A DNA stretch of 64,000 nucleotides from Parasaccharibacter apium (GTDB taxonomy: Bacteria; Pseudomonadota; Alphaproteobacteria; Acetobacterales; Acetobacteraceae): positions 248,001 to 312,000 of the forward strand of contig NZ_MEJG01000003.1 of assembly GCF_002592045.1 (NCBI RefSeq), given 5' to 3'. This document shows positions 33,055 through 42,096 of this stretch, one piece after another (within the stretch, counting starts at the first letter, position 1; the number at the start of each line of letters is the position of its first letter). The position numbers and the translations under genes were made by a program. The notes under the pieces were generated by a model that had not been told where the DNA came from, did no database searches, and worked only from the letters and a program-made list of their open reading frames with translations.

Positions 33055-34051
33055 GTCCGACTTTCTCATTTCCGATTCTCTCTCTGCAGATGCATCTGTA
33101 CTCTACTCATTCACTGTAACGCAGGAGCAAGCAGGACAACGCGCTGACCGTATACTCGCCGATATCATCGGGACATTATCCCGCTCCCGCGTCAAAACCT
33201 TGATTGAGACAGGTCATCTTACCTGTAATGGATCCCCCCGACGAGACCCTTCATTTACTTTTCGTAAAGGAATGAGCATACAGCTCCGCTTACCCCCGCC
33301 AGAACCCGCCCGCCCACAGGCTGAGAGCATCCCCTTAGATATTCTTTTTGAGGATAGGGACCTCATCGTCTTGGACAAACCCGCCGGGTTGGTGGTCCAT
33401 CCCGCCCCTGGGAATGAGACAGGGACCCTTGTAAATGCCCTCCTCGGCCATTGCGGGCCTGATTTTGAGGGCATTGGAGGAGAGAAGCGACCCGGAATCG
33501 TGCACCGTTTAGACAAAGATACATCCGGCGTGATGGTCGTTGCGAAAACCCCCCTCGCTCATGAAGCACTCTCCGAAGCCTTTGCTACCCGCACGATGGA
33601 GCGCGCCTATCTTGCGCTCGCATGGGGGATTCTCCCACCTGCTGGTGAGTTTGAAGGGGCTATCGGCCGCGATAAACGAGACCGCAAACGCATGGCCGTT
33701 GTTACCCAAGGGGGAAAACAGGCCCTAACGCGTTATAAAACAAAGGAAACATTCCATAACGCCGTCTCCCTTGTAGAGTGCCGCTTAGCAACGGGACGTA
33801 CGCATCAAATCCGTGTTCATCTCTCTCATAATGGGCATCCTTTATTAGGCGACCCTGTTTATCTTCGTCGCATCCCCGCTGCGGCGCGCAAACTCCCCGT
33901 GACACTGCGCGATGAAGCGTTGGACTTCCCCCGCCAAGCCCTCCATGCCGCAACACTCGGTTTTATACACCCCCGCACACGGGAAATGCTGCATTTTACA
34001 GCCCCTTTGCCGGAGGATTTTCGGGCTTTAATGGAGAGCCTTAAAACATAA
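33053..34051 (+). CDS. rluD: 23S rRNA pseudouridine synthase RluD-like
   Basis: Makes pseudouridines in 23S rRNA helix 69. The 332-residue protein has an N-terminal S4 domain (GQRADRILADIIGTLSRSRVKTLIETGHL), a catalytic Asp in HRLDKDTSGVMVVAK, and LATGRTHQIRVHLSHNGHPLLGDPVY. The start codon is fixed because an in-frame TAA at 33011 leaves only this ATG before the S4 domain. The ribosome-binding site and promoter must lie inside the divergent membrane protein gene. Confidence 0.9.
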   Translation: MSDFLISDSLSADASVLYSFTVTQEQAGQRADRILADIIGTLSRSRVKTLIETGHLTCNGSPRRDPSFTFRKGMSIQLRLPPPEPARPQAESIPLDILFEDRDLIVLDKPAGLVVHPAPGNETGTLVNALLGHCGPDFEGIGGEKRPGIVHRLDKDTSGVMVVAKTPLAHEALSEAFATRTMERAYLALAWGILPPAGEFEGAIGRDKRDRKRMAVVTQGGKQALTRYKTKETFHNAVSLVECRLATGRTHQIRVHLSHNGHPLLGDPVYLRRIPAAARKLPVTLRDEALDFPRQALHAATLGFIHPRTREMLHFTAPLPEDFRALMESLKT

Positions 34052-34279
34052 TCCATCAATATAACTTTTTCTTAAGTTTTGTTTTTTGCAAAAGCCGATT
34101 AAAAGAAAGGAACCTATAGGAGTCCTAAATACAACGCATGCCTCCACTGCCCTATTTGGGGGTAGAGATATCAATAGACAGGAATTAGAGTTGGTAAAAG
34201 GATGCGTCATTCCTGTGGTAGAAGAACGGGTGAACGTCGCCCTGCCTTTTGCCAGCTGGGTGCAAGGAGTCGAGCTTAT

Positions 34280-35185
34280 ATGAAGTCTCCCACTACTCTT
34301 CCTGCCATTGGGCCGGAGACCAATTTATCCCGCTATCTTCAGGAAATCCGCCGTTTTCCTCTCCTCACATCCGAGCAAGAGTTAGATTTAGCCCGCCGCT
34401 GGCGAGATAAGCATGATAGCAGTGCTGCTCATGAGCTTGTGACTTCTCATTTGCGCCTTGTTGCGAAAATCGCCATGAGCTATCGCGGTTATGGTCTGCC
34501 CGTAAGCGAGCTTATCAGCGAGGGCAATATCGGCATGATGCAGGCTGTCCGCCGTTTTGACCCAGAGCGCGGCTTCCGCTTAGCCACTTACGCTATGTGG
34601 TGGATTCGTGCGGCTATTCAGGAATATATCCTCCATAGCTGGTCCTTAGTGAAAATGGGGACCACAGCTGCGCAGAAAAAACTCTTCTTCAATCTCCGCC
34701 GCCTTAAAGGCCAGATGCAAGCTTATGAGGAAGGCGACCTTCAACCAGAGCAGATTGACCATATTGCTAAGACGCTCGGTGTGCCGGAGCAAGATGTCAT
34801 CTCCATGAATCGCCGCCTCACCGCGCCGGATCATAGCCTCAATGCCCCACTGCGCATTGATGGTGAGCAAGAATGGCAAGACTGGCTTGTAGACCAAAAT
34901 GAGAGCCAAGAAGAGACGCTAGCTGAAAATGAGGATATGAATGGCCGTAAGGCCCTCCTCGCTGAAGCGATGCAAACCCTTAATGAGCGTGAGCGTCACA
35001 TCCTCACAGAACGCCGCTTGAAGGAGGACCCTTCCACTTTGGAGGAACTCTCCCACCATTACGGCGTCTCACGCGAGCGTATTCGTCAAATTGAAGCCCG
35101 TGCGATGGAGAAATTACAAAAAGCTATGGCTTCTGCCGTAAAAGCCCGCCGTAAGGAGCAAGGCTTCACAGAGGATGACGCTTAA
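34280..35185 (+). CDS. rpoH: Heat-shock sigma factor RpoH (sigma-32)
   Basis: The alternative sigma factor for heat-shock genes. The 301-residue protein has region 2 (LISEGNIGMMQAVRRFDPERGFRLATYAMWWIRAAIQEYILHSWSLVK), the RpoH box AAQKKLFFNLRRLK at about 130, and region 4 (LSHHYGVSRERIRQIEARAMEKL). AAGGAG lies nine bases before the ATG at 34280. The frame is open further upstream but lacks similarity. The 228-base leader shows no obvious thermosensor hairpin. Confidence 0.96.
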   Translation: MKSPTTLPAIGPETNLSRYLQEIRRFPLLTSEQELDLARRWRDKHDSSAAHELVTSHLRLVAKIAMSYRGYGLPVSELISEGNIGMMQAVRRFDPERGFRLATYAMWWIRAAIQEYILHSWSLVKMGTTAAQKKLFFNLRRLKGQMQAYEEGDLQPEQIDHIAKTLGVPEQDVISMNRRLTAPDHSLNAPLRIDGEQEWQDWLVDQNESQEETLAENEDMNGRKALLAEAMQTLNERERHILTERRLKEDPSTLEELSHHYGVSRERIRQIEARAMEKLQKAMASAVKARRKEQGFTEDDA

Positions 35186-35226
35186 AGCGTCCCTCTCCCC
35201 CTCTGGCCCTTTTTCATCCTTGCAAG

Positions 35227-35258
35227 AATGCGGTTCGTTTTAACGAGCCGCATTTTTA
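35227..35258 (+). terminator. rpoH terminator
   Basis: AATGCGG (35227-35233) and CCGCATT (35248-35254), extended inward by TCGTT/AACGA, form a stem followed by TTT. Confidence 0.8.
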
Positions 35259-35272
35259 TAAATAACATCATC

Positions 35273-35310
35273 AAAAAAGGCGGTGCCCCATAAGGACAAC
35301 CGCCTTTTTT
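35273..35310. terminator. Bidirectional terminator between rpoH and pgk
   Basis: GGCGGT (35279-35284) and ACCGCC (35299-35304) with six A before and six T after. On the minus strand it ends gapA-pgk. Confidence 0.85.
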
Positions 35311-35334
35311 AAAACCTCGGTTTAACCCGATGTC

Positions 35335-36528
35335 TTATTTAGCGCGTAGCACCTCAACACCCGGAAGGGTCTTACCCTCCAGCCATTCGAGGAAGGCACC
35401 GCCCGCTGTGGAGACGTAGCTCATACGGTCTGCCACACCTGCATGACGCAGAGCAGAAACCGTATCACCACCGCCTGCCACTGTGAGCAGCTTGCCTGCT
35501 TCTGTCAGCTTCGCTGCGGCCTGAGCCACTTCCACCGTTGCTTTATCAAACGGGGCAATCTCAAAGGCACCAAGCGGACCATTCCAGACCAGAGTCTTAA
35601 GGTCAGCTAAATGCTTGGAGATAAGCTCGGCTGTTTTTGGCCCGGCATCGAGGATCATGGCGTCATCAGGCACCTTATCCACCGGCACAACCTCAGAAGG
35701 CGCACCCGCTTTAAACTCACGCGCGACAACGGCATCTACTGGCAGAACCAGCTTGCAGCCCTTCTCTTTAGCATGAGCGGCAATCTTGCGGGCTGTCTCG
35801 TGCATGTCGGCCTCTTGGAGGGACTTACCAACCTTCACACCCTCAGCAGCGAGGAAGGTATTAGCCATAGCCCCACCGATGAACAGCACATCCACTTTAT
35901 CCAACACGTTGCCGATGAGGTCCAGCTTCGTGGAGATTTTGGAGCCACCAATAACGGCCCCAACAGGGCGTTTTGGATTCTCCAAAGCTGCGGAAAGAGC
36001 CTTCAACTCAGCTTCCATCAAGCGACCTGCATAAGCAGGCAGAAGATGGGCCACACCCTCTGTCGAGGCATGAGCGCGGTGAGCTGCAGAGAACGCATCA
36101 TCTACATAAATATCCCCATTAGCAGCCAATGCTTTGGAGAATGCAGGGTCGTTCTTCTCTTCCTCAGCATGGAAGCGTGTGTTCTCCAACAGGAGGACAT
36201 CGCCATCCTTTAGGGCATCAACCGCCTTTTTAGCTTCCGGCCCAACGCAGTCGGACGCAAAAGCAACCGGGCGCCCTAGCAGCTCACCCAGACGCTTACC
36301 CACCGGTGCCAGCGACATCTCAGGCACGACCTTCCCTTTAGGACGGTCGAAGTGGCTGAGAAGGATGACCTTAGCCCCCTTCTCAATCAGCTCGCGGATG
36401 GTCGGCAACACACGCTCAATACGCGTTGTATCGGTGATGGCACCTTCATGCATGGGGACATTCAGGTCAGCGCGGAGAAGTACGCGTTTACCGCGTACCT
36501 CCGCTTTATCTAGCGTGCGAAAAGCCAT
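35335..36528 (-). CDS. pgk: Phosphoglycerate kinase
   Basis: Catalyses 1,3-bisphosphoglycerate + ADP to 3-phosphoglycerate + ATP. The 397-residue protein starts [25 protein letters not shown], has [11 protein letters not shown], the hinge [14 protein letters not shown] and the C-terminal [18 protein letters not shown] nucleotide site. The start is two bases beyond the gapA stop, with only a weak GGGAA box, so translation is probably coupled. A longer in-frame start would overlap gapA. Confidence 0.97.
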   Translation of the reverse strand: MAFRTLDKAEVRGKRVLLRADLNVPMHEGAITDTTRIERVLPTIRELIEKGAKVILLSHFDRPKGKVVPEMSLAPVGKRLGELLGRPVAFASDCVGPEAKKAVDALKDGDVLLLENTRFHAEEEKNDPAFSKALAANGDIYVDDAFSAAHRAHASTEGVAHLLPAYAGRLMEAELKALSAALENPKRPVGAVIGGSKISTKLDLIGNVLDKVDVLFIGGAMANTFLAAEGVKVGKSLQEADMHETARKIAAHAKEKGCKLVLPVDAVVAREFKAGAPSEVVPVDKVPDDAMILDAGPKTAELISKHLADLKTLVWNGPLGAFEIAPFDKATVEVAQAAAKLTEAGKLLTVAGGGDTVSALRHAGVADRMSYVSTAGGAFLEWLEGKTLPGVEVLRAK

Positions 36529-36530
36529 GA

Positions 36531-37553
36531 TCAGAGTTTCCCAAAGAGAGACGCTGTGTCGGACATACGGTTGGAGAAGCCCCACTCATTGTCATACCAT
36601 GCGCAGATGCGGACCAGCTCACCGCCATCAACCAACGCTGTCTGCGTTGCATCGAAGGTGGAGGAGAAGGCAACATGGTTGAAGTCGTGGCTCACCAGCG
36701 GCTCTGTATTGTAGCCGAGGATGCCTTTCAGCCGGCCCTCAGAAGCCTCACGCACGGCCTCGTTCACTTCCTCAATGGAAGATGGCTTACGCTTCGGCAC
36801 GAAGTCCAAAGAGACGAGGGAGACGTTCGGCGTTGGGACGCGAATCGCTGTACCATCCAGCTTGCCCTTCAGATGGGGCAGAACCAGCGCAACAGCGCGG
36901 GCAGCCCCTGTGGAGGTCGGGATGATGTTTACAGCTGCAGCGCGCGCACGGCGTGGGTCTTTATGCAGTGTGTCGATTGTGCGCTGGTCACCCGTGTAGG
37001 AGTGAACTGTCACCATGTAACCACGCTCGATGCCGAACTTGTCATCCAGCACAGCAGCGACTGGGGAGAGACAGTTGGTTGTGCAGGACCCGTTGGAAAC
37101 GATCTGCATACCCGGCTTCAGAGCCTCGTTATTCACACCATAAACGATGGTAGCATCTGCATCCTTACCCGGAGCGGAAATCAGCACATGCTTTGCACCA
37201 GCTTTCAGCAGGGCAGAGGCTTTATCACGTGCTGTAAAGAGGCCTGTGCACTCCATCGCCACGTCAACACCCTGAAGCGGAATCTCTTCTGGGTTACGCT
37301 GAGAGGTCACCTTGATAGGCCCGATGGTCTTACCAGCATGAGTCTTGATGAGCAGGTCACCATTGACGACCTCAACCTCAGCCGGCAGGCGGCCATGGAT
37401 GGTGTCATACTTCAGGAGGTGAGCGTTGGCCTCCACAGAACCGAGATCGTTAATCAGTACAGGCTCAACATCTGTGCGCCCGCTCTCGATAATCCCACGA
37501 AGAACCAGACGCCCGATGCGCCCGAACCCATTGATTGCAATTTTAACGGCCAT
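36531..37553 (-). CDS. gapA: Glyceraldehyde-3-phosphate dehydrogenase, type I
   Basis: Oxidises glyceraldehyde-3-phosphate with NAD(P). The 340-residue protein begins [20 protein letters not shown] (Rossmann fold), has the catalytic Cys in [14 protein letters not shown] and the C-terminal [17 protein letters not shown]. The start at 37553 has GGAGG nine bases upstream. gapA-pgk forms an operon. In acetic acid bacteria with weak or incomplete glycolysis, these enzymes serve triose metabolism and gluconeogenesis. Confidence 0.97.
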   Translation of the reverse strand: MAVKIAINGFGRIGRLVLRGIIESGRTDVEPVLINDLGSVEANAHLLKYDTIHGRLPAEVEVVNGDLLIKTHAGKTIGPIKVTSQRNPEEIPLQGVDVAMECTGLFTARDKASALLKAGAKHVLISAPGKDADATIVYGVNNEALKPGMQIVSNGSCTTNCLSPVAAVLDDKFGIERGYMVTVHSYTGDQRTIDTLHKDPRRARAAAVNIIPTSTGAARAVALVLPHLKGKLDGTAIRVPTPNVSLVSLDFVPKRKPSSIEEVNEAVREASEGRLKGILGYNTEPLVSHDFNHVAFSSTFDATQTALVDGGELVRICAWYDNEWGFSNRMSDTASLFGKL

Positions 37554-37697
37554 TGGTCGCTTCCTCCATAATTTGGTAGCTAAAGGACGTACCATCCATA
37601 GCACCCTTGTGGCAGAGCAACAGAGGGAAAATGAAGTTTTTAAAGCAAGCCTGCTACCCTCTTGCGTCATGCCCCGCTTCCTGTAAGTAAGTGATAT

Positions 37698-38171
37698 ATG
37701 ATGGTTTCTTATGCCCACCGCTCCGCTTTATGGATCCGCTCAGCCTTTCTTATGACGCTGGCAACCCCTCTTTGGGGCTGTAATCCTATTGATCAACGGA
37801 CGTTTGACCCACAAGCGGGGAGGCCGCCGCGCGTCGCTGCTCCCGCTTCGCCCGTCTCAGCCCCCGGCAAGCCGGCCTTCCTGCAAATTATTGATGGCAC
37901 ACCAGAAGACGAATACGGCCCAGCTGTGGAAAAAGCCACAAAATTGGCCTTAAGCCGGAAGGCTAACATCCTGTTCATCGTTCAGGGCATAACACCTATG
38001 CAACAAACGCCTGAAGCGGAGAGACAAACCTTGCATGATATAACCCAACATCTAGTCTCATCCGTCGGGCATCACATTCTGGCCGCTGGGGCACGCCCTA
38101 TCCAACTGGATATGCGCGTAAGTGCCGACCCAACCGTTCATAACAATATGGTACGCATTTATGTCCGCTAG
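37698..38171 (+). CDS. Putative lipoprotein of unknown function
   Basis: Not recognised. The 157-residue product has a signal sequence with lipobox LWGC (Cys at about 28), a proline/alanine linker and a small C-terminal domain (about 60-157) containing EKATKLALSRKANILFIVQGITP and ending DPTVHNNMVRIYVR, which has the alternating helix-strand look of a compact alpha/beta fold. The last 11 bases overlap the start of the glycosyltransferase gene. It is divergent from gapA with a 144-base gap. Confidence 0.65.
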   Translation: MMVSYAHRSALWIRSAFLMTLATPLWGCNPIDQRTFDPQAGRPPRVAAPASPVSAPGKPAFLQIIDGTPEDEYGPAVEKATKLALSRKANILFIVQGITPMQQTPEAERQTLHDITQHLVSSVGHHILAAGARPIQLDMRVSADPTVHNNMVRIYVR

Positions 38172-39708
38172 GCGTCCCCGTCTTACCTGCGCTCTCCTCC
38201 TCAAAAAAGCAGATCACACCTTAGCTGGATGGCTGGCATGGCATCTTGCCTTGGGGGTGGAGCACATCGTTGTGATTGATAGTGGGGCCTTTGATAATGG
38301 CCGCCAAACCATCCAAGCTTATCAAGCCGACTGGCCCGTTTCGTGGATTGCAGCGGAACTTGACGACACACTCTCCGCCGAAGAGCGCCGCCTAAACCTA
38401 ACGCGCCTTGCGCTGACGTCCCTTCGTCACATTACACAAGAGCTAGACCAATCTACCTCCCACAGACCGGACGAGGACGCTGTTGAAGATTGGATCGCCA
38501 TCTTAGATGCAGATGAGTATCTAAGCCCGAATTATGACCTCCGCTCCCTCTTTCAACACACTAAAGACAACACCACTGCCATTGCACTACATTGGCGCAT
38601 TTACGGGACGGCGGGGCATCTCATGCCTCCCCCCGGGCATATTATTAACAATTATGTCTGGCATGCTCCGCCAGAATTTCATGACCATCACTTTGTTCGT
38701 TTGCTCGCCCGACTCGACCACCTACCGGAAGCAAATGCGCTCACCAATCCTTTCCTTTTTGACCTTCCACTCGAGACTATCATCCGTAGTGATGGGCAAG
38801 CTTACCAACCTCATGACGACTCTACACTAGCCGCCCCTTGGAAGGGGGGAGCAATTCAACATTATATCTGCGCTCAGGCTCATGATGAAACCGAGTTGCC
38901 TGCGGCTATGCGTGCTCATTATGACCGTAACGAGCAGATCACCACACCAGAGCGCGACAAAGTGCAGCTTATGCGCCAGCTCGCTAATCATATGCGCGAG
39001 AGTGCTCTACGTGCTGGTCTCTCTCGCTTACGCGACCTCGTACAACAACAGCTTGAAAAACAACGTGCGGCGTGGCTCCTGCACGATAGTGATCTTACAT
39101 TAGAAGATCACGTCCGGCACGAAACCTTCCTGTATGACCGTATCCGACCTTCATTGAAGGATGTACTTACCCTCAACCCACAATTTTCTGCGCATTATGA
39201 GCCAGGCCGTACGGTCTTGCTTCGCTCGACTGAGGGACAATTATTAGAGTGCGACCCACCAGAACATCACAGGCCCTTTGCCGGTTTCTGGCAGGAAAGC
39301 ACACCCCATCTCCTAACGCTTTACACACAAGATGCCACACCCTTTACCCTTGGGGACGCACCTTGCCCCTTTGGGATGGTTAGCCTGCACATTACCTATG
39401 ACCCGGTAAAACAAACCGTCCTGCTCCCACACGAAACAGGCCATGGCAGCACAGTGCTGGAGATGATCCCCGCCGCGGTACCTCCCCCCATGCTCTTTAC
39501 GCCACTCCCTCCGGCAAACGAAGAGGATGGGTTAAGTGTTCACGGATTGCTCATGTGGCTGGCAGGACATCCTACTGTTCAACCGCAGGACCTCCAACGC
39601 GCTCTTTTGCTCTTATCACCTTCATCAACACAGCATCTCCGCACGGTGGCCCCTATTTTAGAGGAGTTCTTACCCCGCTTTACAAAAAAGCCCGCTTTTC
39701 TGCCCTAA
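38161..39708 (+). CDS. Glycosyltransferase family 2-type protein with an unknown C-terminal domain
   Basis: A 515-residue protein. The N-terminal third (about 1-200) matches the Glyco_tranf_2_4 pattern: LLKKADHTLAGWLAWHLALGVEHIVVIDSGAFDNG and the Asp motif DWIAILDADEYLSP. The remainder (about 210-515) includes a basic/helical stretch and a beta-rich domain (RTVLLRSTEGQLLECDPP, GMVSLHITYDPVKQTVLLPHETG) that I do not recognise. No membrane segment is seen. The ATG overlaps the lipoprotein gene, so the two are co-translated. Acceptor and sugar are unknown. Confidence 0.75.
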   Translation: MSARRPRLTCALLLKKADHTLAGWLAWHLALGVEHIVVIDSGAFDNGRQTIQAYQADWPVSWIAAELDDTLSAEERRLNLTRLALTSLRHITQELDQSTSHRPDEDAVEDWIAILDADEYLSPNYDLRSLFQHTKDNTTAIALHWRIYGTAGHLMPPPGHIINNYVWHAPPEFHDHHFVRLLARLDHLPEANALTNPFLFDLPLETIIRSDGQAYQPHDDSTLAAPWKGGAIQHYICAQAHDETELPAAMRAHYDRNEQITTPERDKVQLMRQLANHMRESALRAGLSRLRDLVQQQLEKQRAAWLLHDSDLTLEDHVRHETFLYDRIRPSLKDVLTLNPQFSAHYEPGRTVLLRSTEGQLLECDPPEHHRPFAGFWQESTPHLLTLYTQDATPFTLGDAPCPFGMVSLHITYDPVKQTVLLPHETGHGSTVLEMIPAAVPPPMLFTPLPPANEEDGLSVHGLLMWLAGHPTVQPQDLQRALLLLSPSSTQHLRTVAPILEEFLPRFTKKPAFLP

Positions 39709-39713
39709 AAACG

Positions 39714-40757
39714 CTAAAATATGTGGATGCCCCAATGCCCTACCACCACAATGGCTGTTCCTAGGGTCACACCACATAAAAGCGTAAACCATGAAAAGCG
39801 GGAGGAGCCATCCGTCGGCCGTTGTGTTAATGCGGCAAGGCTAGTCCGCAAAGCGGCCAGTTCCTCTTGCTGAGCGCGCTCTTCATCCTGACGTTGACGC
39901 ACTTGAGCACTATGCTGGCGGATAAACTCTGCTGCCTCCAACGGGGTCATAAAAAATTGCTCTACCATGTGAGGTAAAAGCGTTGCCTGCTCGCTATTAG
40001 ATGCCCCCCCATCATACGCCAAAATACGATAAGCTGGGCAAGACAAAAGAGCCTTTAGACAAACCGCATTTTCCAAAACTGCCAAGCAATCTTCCGCCAC
40101 GATGAGCAAGATAATATCCTGCTCTACCTGTGGTAACGTCTGGAGGAACGCCTCGGCCTCCACCTTTGGCACGGCGCATCTCACCACGGTACGGTCTGTC
40201 CATAACCCACCAAGAGTGGGCTGCATACGGCGTAATCGCTCGCCCTCTATCCCAATGCCAAGCAACAACATGCGGGCCCCTTCCTGCACTGGGAAGGCGC
40301 GTCGTCGCGGTAGCAAACTCCGCATTATCTCCAACAGGGCTTCACTACGCTGGGTCGCTGTCTCGACGACATCTTGCTCGATAGATAACACCTCACAACG
40401 CAGCGTAATATGCCCCTTCTGCAATTGTGCTTTTAACCAACCAACAACCTGCACCTTCTCACCAGCACGCACCCCCTCTCCAGCCAATAATGACGGAGGG
40501 ATATCTAATAACAAAGAGGCCCCCGTTTGCGCATCTAAAAGCGGTGTGCCCTCGCGCCGCCGCCAATGGTCACCGGGAACATCCCCAATAACACCACCGA
40601 CCCTTATGGGCGTTTTCCATTCATCAAACCGGCTGCATATCTCTATAACGCGCCGTTGAAAGAGTGCTTGCACTTGCTCTGGAGCCAAAAGCGGATAGGC
40701 CTTTTCCACCCCCCGCCCAGAAGGGGAAGTCGGAACACGCCGTGCAAACACCTCCAT
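39714..40757 (-). CDS. XseA-like protein with a C-terminal membrane anchor
   Basis: A 347-residue protein that resembles a shortened exonuclease VII large subunit. It has an OB-fold-like N-terminus (TPIRVGGVIGDVPG and VRAGEKVQVVGWLKAQLQKGHITLRCEVLSIEQD, about 50-120) and a segment similar to XseA RGGGSLED...GHETD...TPSAAAEL, seen here as VAEDCLAVLEN then LLPHMVEQFFMTPLEAAEF. The catalytic Gly-rich motif is absent. A coiled coil (about 285-315) and a terminal hydrophobic helix (FTLLCGVTLGTAIVVVGHW) follow. It may be a catalytically dead, membrane-tethered single-stranded DNA binder. It converges on the glycosyltransferase with five bases between stops. Confidence 0.55.
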   Translation of the reverse strand: MEVFARRVPTSPSGRGVEKAYPLLAPEQVQALFQRRVIEICSRFDEWKTPIRVGGVIGDVPGDHWRRREGTPLLDAQTGASLLLDIPPSLLAGEGVRAGEKVQVVGWLKAQLQKGHITLRCEVLSIEQDVVETATQRSEALLEIMRSLLPRRRAFPVQEGARMLLLGIGIEGERLRRMQPTLGGLWTDRTVVRCAVPKVEAEAFLQTLPQVEQDIILLIVAEDCLAVLENAVCLKALLSCPAYRILAYDGGASNSEQATLLPHMVEQFFMTPLEAAEFIRQHSAQVRQRQDEERAQQEELAALRTSLAALTQRPTDGSSRFSWFTLLCGVTLGTAIVVVGHWGIHIF

Positions 40758-40777
40758 GACCTAACCTTCCCTCCCAA

Positions 40778-40800
40778 AATAAAAGCCCCGAAAATGGGGC
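40778..40800 (-). terminator. Terminator of the ArsC-like gene
   Basis: GCCCC (40785-40789) and GGGGC (40796-40800) around ATTTTC on the minus strand, followed by TTTTATTTT. Confidence 0.75.
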
Positions 40801-40843
40801 CTTTTAGCATCCTATACACCTAAGAGCGAGACCATAGGCATAC

Positions 40844-41206
40844 TCAAGCCGTCCGGTTAAAAAAGCCCTCATAAAGCTCTGGTTTAAACCCAACCACGAC
40901 ACGCTCACCCATTACAGTAACAGGCCGCCGTATAAGCGTTGGGTGTGCCATCATCAAAGCTATCGCCTTTGACTCATCCAACCCTTCTTTATCGGCATTA
41001 TCAAGCCGGCGAAACGTCAAGCTAGAGCGATTCAACAACTTCTCCCAGCCCAACAGAGCGCACCAAGATGTCAGCAATGCTGAGGTGACACCATCCTTAC
41101 GAACATCATGATACTGAAAAGCGATGTCTTGTTCTTCCAACCATTTCATCGCTTTTTTAACAGTGGAGCAGGTTTTAATCCCGTACAAAACGACCATGGC
41201 AGCCAT
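40844..41206 (-). CDS. ArsC/Spx-family reductase-like protein (YffB-like)
   Basis: A 120-residue thioredoxin-fold protein with YGIKTCSTVKKAMKWLEEQDIAFQYHDVRKDG at the N-terminus and LIRRPVTVMGERVVVGFKPELYEGFF at the C-terminus, the standard pattern of YffB-type proteins. One cysteine is retained at the active site. The biological substrate is unknown, probably glutathione-dependent thiol chemistry rather than arsenate. The start could also be the Met three codons later. Confidence 0.88.
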   Translation of the reverse strand: MAAMVVLYGIKTCSTVKKAMKWLEEQDIAFQYHDVRKDGVTSALLTSWCALLGWEKLLNRSSLTFRRLDNADKEGLDESKAIALMMAHPTLIRRPVTVMGERVVVGFKPELYEGFFNRTA

Positions 41207-41276
41207 AAAATGCGCTTTTCTTAACGAGAAGGAGGAAGCAAAATGAACAGAAGAAATTAAGGTAACGGCATCATCA

Positions 41277-41351
<75 letters not shown>

Positions 41352-41412
41352 ACGGCGAAAACCTATGGCGGGTTACCTAGCCTGTTTCTTCCCCACCACG
41401 CAACCCTTTAAA

Positions 41413-41826
41413 TTAATCATCACGATAAATCTTTTCATGCCGCTCGTGCCGCTCTTGCGCCTCTAGCGACAAAGTGGCGATAGGCCGCGCCTCCAAACGT
41501 TGCAAACCAATAGGCTCACCCGTTTCCTCGCAATAGCCATAAGAGCCATCTTCAATCCGCGCTAAGGCCATATCAATTTTGATGATCAACTTACGAGCAC
41601 GATCACGCGTTCTTAGCTCAAAAGCACGGTCTGTCTCCACCGTTGCACGATCGGCCAAATCTGCCTCACGAATCCCACCTTCTGAAAGACTCGCTAACGT
41701 CTCCCCCGCCTCTTTGAGAAGGTCCATCCGCCAATGCAACAGCTTTTGCTTAAAATAAGCTAATTGCTGTTCACTCATGAACTCTTCATCATCAGAAGGA
41801 CGATAGTCAGGTGAAAGCGTAATCAT
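41413..41826 (-). CDS. dksA: RNA polymerase-binding transcription factor DksA
   Basis: Binds the secondary channel of RNA polymerase and works with ppGpp. The 137-residue protein has the coiled-coil region (FKQKLLHWRMDLLKEAGETLASLSEG; DLADRATVETDRAFELRTRDRARKLI, about 25-85) with the Asp tip, and the C-terminal GYCEETGEPIGLQRLEARPIATLSLEAQERHE. Only one cysteine of the zinc finger remains, as in other alphaproteobacterial DksA. The start at 41826 has AAGGAG seven bases upstream; earlier starts lack similarity. Confidence 0.95.
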   Translation of the reverse strand: MITLSPDYRPSDDEEFMSEQQLAYFKQKLLHWRMDLLKEAGETLASLSEGGIREADLADRATVETDRAFELRTRDRARKLIIKIDMALARIEDGSYGYCEETGEPIGLQRLEARPIATLSLEAQERHERHEKIYRDD

Positions 41827-42096
41827 GCGCAACTCCTTCTCGCAGCACCGCACCTCACCCATCGTTTCACCATAATACACCATGGGAAAGATGCTGCCCC
41901 GACTTATATCGGCCCTCACCAACCACGCAAGACGCAATTAGGAAATTTTTAGCAACTATCCGCATAATAACAATAATTTCATGATCAAAAGACCCGGTAA
42001 CCCGCTGTCTAACGACTATCTAAACAAAAATAGACTTTTGTTCTTCATTAATCATTATTTAACTTGTTGGTCTATCTTTACCTCCATCAACAAACA
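41827..42096 (-). promoter_or_regulatory. dksA upstream region
   Basis: A 270-base gap between dksA and the end of the CorC-like gene. It is strongly A+T-rich from 41940 onward. ACAAAAA/TTTTTGT-like arms near 42022-42042 may form a weak terminator for the CorC-like gene. No clear -35/-10 pair could be fixed. I see no coding region in it. Confidence 0.3.

Noticed and set aside
34052-34279. An N-terminal extension of RpoH, or a small leader gene
   Set aside because: The extra residues do not resemble sigma-32, and AAGGAG marks the ATG at 34280. No second ribosome-binding site with a convincing short frame is present.
36675-37571. A 298-codon plus-strand frame opposite gapA
   Set aside because: gapA is certain on the minus strand. 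The antisense product shows no domain and has no ribosome-binding site.
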